Shown: one piece after another, positions 56,701-64,000 of the stretch
Numbering within the stretch: the first letter of the stretch is position 1
Layout: every line of letters begins with the position of its first letter
Program-made: the position numbers and the translations under genes
Notes under the pieces: generated by a model
The model's database searches: none
The model's input: the letters and a program-made list of their open reading frames with translations, nothing else
What the model was told of the DNA's origin: nothing
NCBI RefSeq assembly: GCF_003013715.1
Contig: NC_072817.1
Location: forward strand, 372,001 to 436,000
DNA length: 64,000 nucleotides
Reading direction: 5' to 3'
Source: Candidozyma auris
Taxonomy: Eukaryota > Ascomycota > Pichiomycetes > Serinales > Metschnikowiaceae

Positions 56701-56778
56701 TTTAAGCAACAACTCGATGAATCAAATGACAAATTTAAGGTGATTTGTGACTACATAGGAAAGGGCGCTATGGAATAG
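53776..56778 (+). CDS. VPS11: HOPS/CORVET core subunit Vps11 (Pep5), RING protein
   Basis: 1000 residues from the ATG at 53776; an upstream in-frame start would be a TTG. An N-terminal β-propeller (about 1-370) is followed by an α-solenoid with a TPR-like stretch (YGDFLYKKGDYDGAIEKYMLCL). A C-terminal RING lies at about 905-952: CxxC, then CKHAYHQRC, then CPLC (C3H2C3 order), followed by a coiled tail. Vps11 (Pep5, yeast 1029 residues) links the HOPS and CORVET tethering complexes at vacuole and endosome and carries E3-like activity. Codons 60, 61, 64 and 67 are CTG; read as Ser they give a polar loop typical of the propeller, read as Leu an odd hydrophobic run. Confidence 0.93.
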   Translation: MSLPSTWRQFQLFDFLPIRDPNYQLEFPLFSDPSLSSITATLSYIVFAYQNAYIRLLDKLLLELVMLFCAYNLDYKITFMKPLLNLNLLVTLAESQGLPAIIKVWDLHKITQLSGSTVNDDDAMKHKFVTQVQVLEGDNSYPISCFAFNDTLTCLALGYTNGKIILVRGDMLRDRGAKQRVIYESNDPITGVFFNRFEEIIYVTTILQVLTLLTTGRNQGKPHRVLSKSEGADLGCSDLEYRTLKLITGNSEALKYYNHVSRSSVINFNVPKRKILRLFKDYLLIVCPIEEASSEDNNQSTNKTLTRLLILDLKNMHISFSLTIPNLTISHVFSSNNDNNVFLLSTDGVLYKLHEKAINQQLETIIQRELFGIALNLAHQNNLDDQTNLRINRLYGDFLYKKGDYDGAIEKYMLCLPLFKKGDKIKVDATDDDNLDDFIVKVLMDFKQVSNVRNMTKFLAELHKLNLADSDHVTLLLCCYCKLDMVKEIDSFIKEMDVDGTTQSESRLDYDKLNYALFINLFKECGYYSQVTRLLLKLNRPYTIVDIHLNELNQYDECINYIRTLPIDEILRILIDFLQTLLQNKPMETTELLINVFTGQYKPDKRHDVFENSERVQPDAQNEEPKPKISSYEAFIRYLSGTSTGNGSVSEPGNDEPTYQPPRPSLVFHCFIGHEREFVVFLEACLETFDKYQGNVNDKKDLLVTLFEIYLSMSSKDSADAGSWKAKAKELLMNNGDLIDKSKALVISYMYNFTEGETVINELTENFEEASFQSCQMLDDVQGCLNIVRKYGERKPKLYKLMINYLGASNEGIKLVSNKEFLFLLERIKHHRLLSPLETIKALSGNPHATVGMVRDYLIDHFEQTQKQIKNNDKLIDSYEHESTMNSLALTELTTDAMVVKNSKCNGCELRLEFPVIYFKCKHAYHQRCLNENIYIPETTDNGNNDPKCPLCVNEISSLELARERQLRVKEETEIFKQQLDESNDKFKVICDYIGKGAME

Positions 56779-56806
56779 CTCCAGATAGTGAGTCGCAGTC
56801 GCAACT

Positions 56807-56823
56807 ATGGCTGCGAAAAAATG
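56807..56823 (+). promoter_or_regulatory. Recurrent element, ATGGCTGCGAAAAAATG
   Basis: Sits between VPS11 and the next gene, about 115 bp before the ATG at 56936 and in the same orientation; three extra A precede the final ATG. Confidence 0.38.
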
Positions 56824-56935
56824 TTTTACACTAAGGGCTGGGCCCTCTATAACATAAAACAAGGATGAAACACGGCAAAACCTCACGGTATCACGAGCAA
56901 GTAGAACAGGCAATTCTTGAGGCCACCACTTCAAG

Positions 56936-58051
56936 ATGTCGAATTTGCTGTTCGAAGAAGCCTCACGAAAATTTTGTGAAGTACAAGCGAAAAATGTCTA
57001 CCTCTTGGAGCGTCTACAAACTGCTGATACTCTGTCTACTCCCACCTTTCACGCCGATGTTGAATTATTCACCAACAAGCTCAAGGAAGCTCTTGTGATT
57101 TCATGGAGGTTTCATGACTCTGAACGCAACCTCAAGGTTTGTCTGGCGCTCAATCGAGTGATGCTCTGTAATGACGGTATCTACGATGCTGTGAATAGAA
57201 TTTACAAGCGTATGATGGAAGGTGGCTCGACGCATACTACGGAGGCCGAAAATGAGTTTGCAGCCATAGTGGGGGAGTTCGGTAAGGGCATACTTTCGAT
57301 GGCTCGGGCTGCTCATGGAGCCAGCAGGAAGCAGGCCAGCATAGAAAGGTACGAGGCCGGCTTGGCGATGATCAAGTTCACCCAGATGATGGACCCGAAG
57401 TATGAACGAGATAAGAAACCCATTGGGAAGGATCCATGGGAGAGTCCTTTAAAGAGCGCTTGCGATGTGAGGATCACCACCACCAAAGCAGGTAAACTGC
57501 GTCCTAGTGGAAATGCTCCAAGTTCGAATTCTAAGGAGCAAAGGCTGGTGTCGTCAAGCCGCTTCCAGCGTCTCATTAGTCTGGCACCCGTGGCCAAAGA
57601 GAATGTCGGTTTGAAGGGACCTGCAGTCCAGATAGAGCAGCTCGAGGCAGCCATAGCATCCCAGCAAAAAGCAATGGCTATTTTTTCCGACCAGCTTGCT
57701 GAGTATGCAGAGGGTTGGGATTCTTTTTTAGGTGGCCACGAATTGGACTACGGATACAAGAGGTACATTGAAAAGTGTCGTTGGCAACGAGAGAAGGCGA
57801 GCAGGATCTTGGAAATGTTTAGTACAGTACGCATTCGATTGGCGAAGGCGAAACAAGTGGTAGGGATGCTAAGAGAAAGTGACATCGAAGAGATTATTCA
57901 CTTAGTTTGTGTTCTGGTGTTGATGTTGACTACAGAGTGGAATCAGCACATGGCCAGTGGTAGTACTACGCTGCTGTGGGCAGTCATTGAGCGAGAGTAC
58001 GGGGCGTCCGTGTTAGCCACTGAAAGGTGTCTTGATGGAGGACAAACCTAG
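56936..58051 (+). CDS. Unrecognised helical protein, possibly an Ivy1-like BAR protein
   Basis: 371 residues. Two helical parts flank a basic, Ser-rich linker. The first (1-175) contains KLKEALVISWRFHDSERNLKVCLALNRVM. The linker is about 180-230. The second (about 235-310) begins IEQLEAAIASQQKAMAIFSDQLAEY and then KRYIEKCRWQREKASRIL, a coiled-coil or BAR-like pattern. The end (335-371) is mixed. No catalytic motif, signal or membrane segment was seen. In S. cerevisiae IVY1, a vacuolar I-BAR protein, lies close to RTN1, and RTN1 is the next gene here; that synteny is the only hint to Ivy1 and I could not confirm it by motif. It starts 157 bp after the VPS11 stop. Confidence 0.72.
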   Translation: MSNLLFEEASRKFCEVQAKNVYLLERLQTADTLSTPTFHADVELFTNKLKEALVISWRFHDSERNLKVCLALNRVMLCNDGIYDAVNRIYKRMMEGGSTHTTEAENEFAAIVGEFGKGILSMARAAHGASRKQASIERYEAGLAMIKFTQMMDPKYERDKKPIGKDPWESPLKSACDVRITTTKAGKLRPSGNAPSSNSKEQRLVSSSRFQRLISLAPVAKENVGLKGPAVQIEQLEAAIASQQKAMAIFSDQLAEYAEGWDSFLGGHELDYGYKRYIEKCRWQREKASRILEMFSTVRIRLAKAKQVVGMLRESDIEEIIHLVCVLVLMLTTEWNQHMASGSTTLLWAVIEREYGASVLATERCLDGGQT

Positions 58052-59036
58052 GACTTGTAATTGGAGGTGTGACAGCACCAGACGTGCGAGGGAAGGATGG
58101 TCTACTTCATCAGCGTGCAACATCCTCTTACTGAATTTACTTTCCTAGGGGATTCAGTGTTCCGAGCGAGTTCAAGGACTTCGGACAAGACCTAGGGATG
58201 GTGGTGCCACCATGTGGAGTCGTCTCCTTTGAAACAATAGAACGACACAAGCAGCCTCCTTGCGATCAGCGAGGCCCACAATGGCACTTCGAAGCAAAGG
58301 ACTAAAAACATCATTGTCTTCGAGCCTAAGATGTATAGTCCAGCAATTAACCTACCTTCAGTTAACCTCTTCTACATTCAGTCGAAGTTTTATAGTAGTC
58401 AACCTCTTGTCGAAGTCCACCTCTTCTCGTGATCTCGCTTGCTGCTTGTGCCGGTCGCATTTTGCAGCCATTTCTGTGGAACTACCGAAAAGCACGAAGA
58501 AGCTCTCCAGTGACTATTCCCTCAACCTAAATTTGAAAAAGCAAATTTTTTTTTACATCACCCTCGTTGCAACCCGTAATCATGACCGCAACCGACATTC
58601 TTCTTATCCTTCTTCTTTTTCTGCCTCCAGCAAGCAACTTCGATAACCGCCCACTCGCGCCAGCAACTAGCGCCAGCGCCTGTGGCCAGTGGGCCCAGTG
58701 TCTTGTGACTCCAGAAAAAAGGTGCCGAGGGGCCATTTTGCAACCGGGCCATAGTCACAAAAGAACTTCCTTTTCAACAACTGCCATGAATTGAGCACCC
58801 AAATCCACTCAATTGAACAAAAAGTCGCCTCCGATATTCATTTTATCCATCAATTCCTAAAAACACCCCTTTGTTCCCGTCCCTTCTCCCTTATCGCATC
58901 TCTCGCTGAGGGTCCTGCCTGAGACTTGCCACATTTCCCTCGACCCTGTTCTCCCTCGATCTCCCTCGCTCTTTTTCACCTACTCCCTTCCACCTGTTCT
59001 TCTTCTCGCCAACCCTTCAACCTCCAACTTTTTGCC
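58052..59036. other. RTN1 promoter region
   Basis: 985 bp. Two recurrent elements (58458-58471 and 58734-58746) and a strongly C/T-rich leader in the last 170 bp, typical of a highly expressed yeast gene. Frames at 58281 and 58582 have ATG starts but no family resemblance; if transcribed they would be upstream ORFs. Confidence 0.5.
58458..58471 (-). promoter_or_regulatory. Recurrent element, minus-strand ATGGCTGCAAAATG
   Basis: Perfect full-length copy about 570 bp before RTN1, pointing away from that gene. Confidence 0.42.
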
Positions 59037-59972
59037 ATGTCCGCTCCAGAAGAGTCCTTTGATTTCAACAGCGCCCCTGCCAAATCTCAGCCAGCCAAAA
59101 CTACTCCTTCTTCTTCTTCCTCTGGCTCCTTGTCTCCCTGCTACGTGCTCACTTGGCAGGACCCGGTGCTTACGGGCAAGATCTTCGGTGGCATTGTCGC
59201 TGGCCTTATCTTGCTCAAGGTCAATGTCATCAGCCACGTGTTCTACTTGTTGTACCTTGGTCTTTTGGTTTCTGCTGCTGCTGAATACGTGGGCAAGTTG
59301 GTCACCGGCCAGGGCTTTGTCACCAAATACACCGCCCATGCTCCCTCCTACTCCAAGATCATCAATGAGTCCGTGTTGCCTGCCGTGGGCAAGTTTGCCA
59401 CCTGTTTCGAGGCCAAGGTGCAGAGAATTGTGTATGCTCAGGATATCGAGTTGACCTTGAAGGCCGCCGGAGTGTCGTACATATTGTACTTCATCACCTC
59501 CTTCTTGAGCTTGTACACTTTGGCCTTCGTTGGCGTTTTGGTCGCCTTCTCCTGGCCTCCTTTCTACATCAGAAACAAGGACCAGATAGACGCCTTGGTG
59601 GCCCACTACACCAAGCTCTTGAAGCAGAAGACTAGTGAATTGACTTCCCAGGCCCACAAGTCGGTGGCTCCTCACTTGAACACGTTGGCCAAGAAGACCG
59701 GGCCCGTGGGTGACTTCATCTCTTCCAAGTTCCCTACCAGAACAGCAGGCTCGACTGTGAACGCTTCTAAGGACACCTCGTATGCCACCGGCTCCAAGGC
59801 CGACCCTGTGGCCGTCGAGAAGCCTCTTGACGGTGCTGGCTCTGCCGCTCCTACTGCCCACGCTACCGGCTCTTCTTTCCCCTCGGTGCCATCTGCCGCT
59901 CCAACCGGTGTTGTCGCTGAGGACGTCGAGCCTGCTTCCAACACTGGCGCCGAAAAGGCTACCGCCTTGTAA
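59037..59972 (+). CDS. RTN1: Reticulon, ER-tubule shaping protein
   Basis: 311 residues from the ATG at 59037; the 37 codons upstream begin at a TTG and read as a translated C/T-rich leader. The reticulon domain starts at LTWQDPVLTGKIFGGIVAGLILL (about 38) with the first long hydrophobic hairpin. A charged spacer follows, then a second hairpin (VSYILYFITSFLSLYTLAFVG, about 145-170), ending in SWPPFYIRNKDQID. The last 90 residues are Ser/Thr/Ala-rich. Yeast Rtn1 (YDR233C, 295 residues) curves ER tubules and nuclear-pore membranes. Codon choice is strongly biased, suggesting high expression. Confidence 0.92.
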   Translation: MSAPEESFDFNSAPAKSQPAKTTPSSSSSGSLSPCYVLTWQDPVLTGKIFGGIVAGLILLKVNVISHVFYLLYLGLLVSAAAEYVGKLVTGQGFVTKYTAHAPSYSKIINESVLPAVGKFATCFEAKVQRIVYAQDIELTLKAAGVSYILYFITSFLSLYTLAFVGVLVAFSWPPFYIRNKDQIDALVAHYTKLLKQKTSELTSQAHKSVAPHLNTLAKKTGPVGDFISSKFPTRTAGSTVNASKDTSYATGSKADPVAVEKPLDGAGSAAPTAHATGSSFPSVPSAAPTGVVAEDVEPASNTGAEKATAL

Positions 59973-60155
59973 ATAGCGCTATCTGGTGCTTGCTTGCCTG
60001 CCTACTTGCCGATCATGTTTTTGTACTGTATTTTTTTTATTATGTGCATGTTGGCTCCTCATTTAGTTTATTTATGACTTGCTGGCGATACCATCCCTCA
60101 GCGATGGCATCGCCCTTTAGCAATCACTTGTCCATGTAGATTCAGCGTTATACTC

Positions 60156-61406
<1,251 letters not shown>

Positions 61407-62189
61407 CTACTCCTCCTTCTCTTTCTTCTCCTCGGGATCAATATCCTTCCTTCTCTGGTCCAAGGTCAAGTACAAGTGAGTTCCAGCAGACTCCAATGTC
61501 CTCACAAGACCAGCACCACCCAAAATGGTCAATACACCAGCAAGCTGGCCCTGTAACTGCTCCTTCGAAGGTAACAGCTTAAACTGGTCCACCTCGGCCA
61601 CATTGTAAATGTTCAGCTCAATCCTGGCACCAAGAAGGAAGAGCTTTTCGTTTTGAGCCTTCAAAAGCTTGACCACACTTTCAACTACCGGTGGATTACA
61701 CTCCTTAATGGTGATGATGGCAGTGGGGCCGCTCAAGAGTGGTGCCAATGGGTGCTTGACATTTTTGTTTTTCAACGTGTTCTTGTGCAAAGCAGGGTCT
61801 TCCTCGTGAGCAGACCGAAGGTAGACGTTGTAAAGAGAATTTCTCAAGTATGTCATAGTCACTCCCAACTTTTTCAATTCCGATCTCACCTTGACGGTAT
61901 CATTTTTCACCAAGTTATTGTGATGCACGTAGAGAACAATTTGATTGTTGTCGTTCAAGTATTTGTAGTAGTCGATCAAAAAGGTTTTTCTCGAAAGTGG
62001 ATGTTTGGTAGTTTTCCTTTGAAGAAGGGCCTCATTTGGATCCACCTTGGCTTGGGCAGTTGCTTGGAGAAGTCTTGTGGATGTGGACAAGGACTTGTAT
62101 GCAAAAGGAAGTCTCAGGCACAATGGCGCTGAAAGCTTAGGAATGGCCAGACGAAGGCTCCCCACAAAAGAGAGCGAAGCAAGCCTCAT
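61407..62189 (-). CDS. MRPL11: Mitochondrial large-subunit ribosomal protein uL10m
   Basis: 260 residues (yeast Mrpl11, YDL202W, has 249). The N-terminal 45 residues are Arg/Ser/Leu-rich without acids, a mitochondrial signal. The uL10 core follows, with LSRKTFLIDYYKYLN, VRSELKKLGV, a central GPTAIITIKE and a C-terminal helical section (LPSKEQLQGQLAGVL). The last 15 residues are Lys/Glu-rich. uL10m forms the base of the stalk in the mitochondrial ribosome. Tandem placement with TRM8 supports the call. Confidence 0.93.
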   Translation of the reverse strand: MRLASLSFVGSLRLAIPKLSAPLCLRLPFAYKSLSTSTRLLQATAQAKVDPNEALLQRKTTKHPLSRKTFLIDYYKYLNDNNQIVLYVHHNNLVKNDTVKVRSELKKLGVTMTYLRNSLYNVYLRSAHEEDPALHKNTLKNKNVKHPLAPLLSGPTAIITIKECNPPVVESVVKLLKAQNEKLFLLGARIELNIYNVAEVDQFKLLPSKEQLQGQLAGVLTILGGAGLVRTLESAGTHLYLTLDQRRKDIDPEEKKEKEE

Positions 62190-62859
62190 TTGAATCCGAT
62201 AGTCCTAGTTGAAGATCAAAGGTTTCAGGTATCCTAGATTTTCATCTCACTCTTTTTTAGTGGGGGCACGACTTAGAAGTGGTAGGTGAGACTCTTTTCA
62301 AATTTGGTCGGGAGTCAGTTCTTTCTTTTTTATTTTTTTTTACCCTTTTTCTTTTTTGATTTTTGGTCGAAATTTCCATACTCTCCAGTTTTTTGTGTCA
62401 ATGGGCGTCTCCATAACTCTCACGTTCTCGGGCACTTTGTGAAATTGGTATAAGCGCTCTCTGCCCGTCCCTCACAGAAAAGCCAAAGAAATATAAACGC
62501 TTGAATTTGTCTATGACACAGCTTCATGCAACTGAGTCCCATCAATATTCGCTCTCTACTTGAACTACATCTGTGGGTATAAAATCCCCGGATAATCTTT
62601 CTCGTACACTCTATCTACCTGAGTTATGCAGACTCCTCTCAACTCGCTGTCAAAATCATCAATTGCCTAACCCCTCATGATTTAGCTTAAATTCGGGATC
62701 AAGCGCCCATACGTTTCATTTTATTTCTTACCGTACTTTTAGTTCTCTATGCCTTGGTCCCGCCGAGAAAGTATACACGAAGAATATCGACTTTGCAATT
62801 TCCGACATAGATGCGCATATCAACTACAGCTCATCCCGTCGTGCATTGCAACACCTTCC
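62190..62859. other. Divergent promoter region MRPL11 / RNase III gene
   Basis: 670 bp, with T-rich sequence at 62325-62365. An ATG at 62749 opens a short frame in another phase before the RNase III start. Nothing else was identified. Confidence 0.5.
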
Positions 62860-64000
62860 ATGTCTGAGGCGAATTTCAAGGAATTCTTGGGCAGCTTGGT
62901 TGACGCTGCTCTGAATGAACCTCAAGTAAAGAAGCGAAAAGGGTCGCCTACAACCAGGGAGGACAACCACAATGAGTCGACCTTTGGATATGCTCAGATC
63001 AATAAGCTTGAGCACTGCGGGAGGATGCTCCAAAAGTACATCCACTTGGTTGTCGAAGAGGCTCCCACTCTTGAAGACTTGGATGAGATATCCAAAAAAG
63101 CTGAACTAGACGATTTCACCAGGTGTGAGGCCAAGGGCAATAAGCTAGTGAGAATGGTTGCAGCCCTCAAGACCAATTACAAGAAGAAGAAGATACCTAT
63201 CTTTAATGAAATCTTGGAAGAGAGTATACAGCCGCCCACAGAACGAACTGCGTCGTTGACCCTTGAGACACCCTTGGGAAGCTCTGTTTCTAAGCATGAA
63301 GATAATCCCACGCTTTCTTTGACTTTACCCAAAATCGAGGATCCTCAGCTTCAGGCTCGTGTTTTCCAGCATAAGTCAATGTCTGCCAACAAAACATATT
63401 TGGACGAGAAAGAGATTGTCAGCCAGCACAATGAGCGTTTGGAGTTCTTGGGTGACTCTGTGCTAAATACAATGGTGACGAAGATATTGTATGAGAGATT
63501 TCCTTACGCAAAAGAAGGCCAGCTCTCTCAGATGAGAGCCACGCTTGTTTGTAACAAGACTTTGGCAGAGTTCTCCCAGGCATTCAACTTTCATCGCCTT
63601 TTGCGCTGTAATATAGACGAAGAGCATCTTCGTGTTGGCAAACAGAAAGTTTACGCCGATATCTTTGAAGCATATCTTGGTGCTCTCGCTATAGAGCGTG
63701 GCTTCGATCTCAAAGAAGTTCAAGACTGGCTTTCAAGCCTCATGGATAAAAAACTCCGCAAAATGGGCAAGGAACTAGAAAAAACCCAGCCTATCAACAG
63801 AAACGCTAAGGCTGAGCTCTATGCCATGGTGGGTTCTGCATCCATGCATCCACAATACGTTCCTGTTAATAATGGTAATAATGGTGACGTCAGCGGTGAA
63901 AACACAAAGTTTACGGTGCACTGTGTCATGGGGCTGGATATCATGGGTGAAGGTGAGGCGCCTAACTTCCGAGATGCGGGTCTTCGTGCTGCAATGGCTG
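62860..64000 (+). CDS. RNT1: Class I RNase III (Rnt1 / yeast-Dicer type), 5' part
   Basis: 380 codons from the ATG at 62860 run off the right edge. An N-terminal helical domain (about 1-165, as in Rnt1) precedes the RNase III domain, with the signature HNERLEFLGDSVL (about 190-203) and a second acidic cluster in YADIFEAYLGAL. A double-stranded-RNA-binding domain begins near 312 (NRNAKAELYAMVGSASMHP) and is cut at LRAAMA. Rnt1 processes pre-rRNA, snRNA and snoRNA. In C. albicans, a CTG-clade relative, the single RNase III (Dcr1) also acts as the Dicer and carries an extra dsRBD. Whether this gene has one or two such domains lies beyond the window, so it could equally be called DCR1. Confidence 0.9.
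   Translation, partial: MSEANFKEFLGSLVDAALNEPQVKKRKGSPTTREDNHNESTFGYAQINKLEHCGRMLQKYIHLVVEEAPTLEDLDEISKKAELDDFTRCEAKGNKLVRMVAALKTNYKKKKIPIFNEILEESIQPPTERTASLTLETPLGSSVSKHEDNPTLSLTLPKIEDPQLQARVFQHKSMSANKTYLDEKEIVSQHNERLEFLGDSVLNTMVTKILYERFPYAKEGQLSQMRATLVCNKTLAEFSQAFNFHRLLRCNIDEEHLRVGKQKVYADIFEAYLGALAIERGFDLKEVQDWLSSLMDKKLRKMGKELEKTQPINRNAKAELYAMVGSASMHPQYVPVNNGNNGDVSGENTKFTVHCVMGLDIMGEGEAPNFRDAGLRAAMA

Overview
This window is nuclear DNA from a budding yeast that reads CTG as serine (CTG-Ser1 clade, order Serinales). The best evidence is in NRG1. Two CTG codons fall where the Nrg family has serine (CxRSFTTSGHLARH), so a standard-code translation gives Leu at both sites. The N-terminal propeller of VPS11 also has four CTG codons that only look normal as Ser. 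Gene content, moderate GC and intron-free compact genes would suit the Metschnikowiaceae (Clavispora / Candida auris side), but the species cannot be fixed from this sequence alone.

Layout. 1-3527: 5' half of UTP20 (minus strand, cut by the left edge). 4571-5818: RMD1. 6286-7949: a Medusa-like (DUF7082) regulator broken by a frameshift at a C8 run. 8067-11129: a YOL075C-type ABCG transporter that has lost its second membrane domain; these two damaged genes are convergent neighbours. 11130-21099: NRG1 (16180-16947) flanked by about 5.0 kb and 4.2 kb without convincing genes. 21100-30888: MCY1, SLP1, MSS116, MSO1 and ARG5,6. 32999-39856: an RGS-domain protein divergent from an unrecognised 1347-residue mitochondrial protein with four degenerate repeats. 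39901-50362: TMA16, CAF20, EFR3, a 92-residue zinc-ribbon protein, TPT1 and MZM1. 50567-58051: UTP8, VPS11 and an unrecognised helical protein. 59037-64000: RTN1, TRM8, MRPL11 and the 5' part of an RNase III gene cut by the right edge.

Functional themes. Ribosome and RNA biology is well represented (UTP20, UTP8, TMA16, RNase III, TRM8, TPT1, CAF20, MSS116, MRPL11). There is also mitochondrial metabolism and assembly (ARG5,6, MCY1, MZM1, the 1347-residue protein) and membrane or trafficking biology (MSO1, EFR3, VPS11, RTN1, SLP1). Regulation can be read in places: Cbf1-type RTCACRTG sites before MCY1 and the 1347-residue gene, and a Gcn4 site before ARG5,6. A short element, consensus ATGG(C/G/T)TGC(A/G)AAATG, recurs in many of the intergenic regions and is not one I can assign to a known factor.

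No tRNA, rRNA, transposon or CRISPR was recognised. The most interesting items are the recurrent intergenic element, the two adjacent broken genes, an in-frame stop inside what looks like the original N-terminus of TRM8, the outsized noncoding flanks of NRG1, and the large mitochondrial repeat protein.
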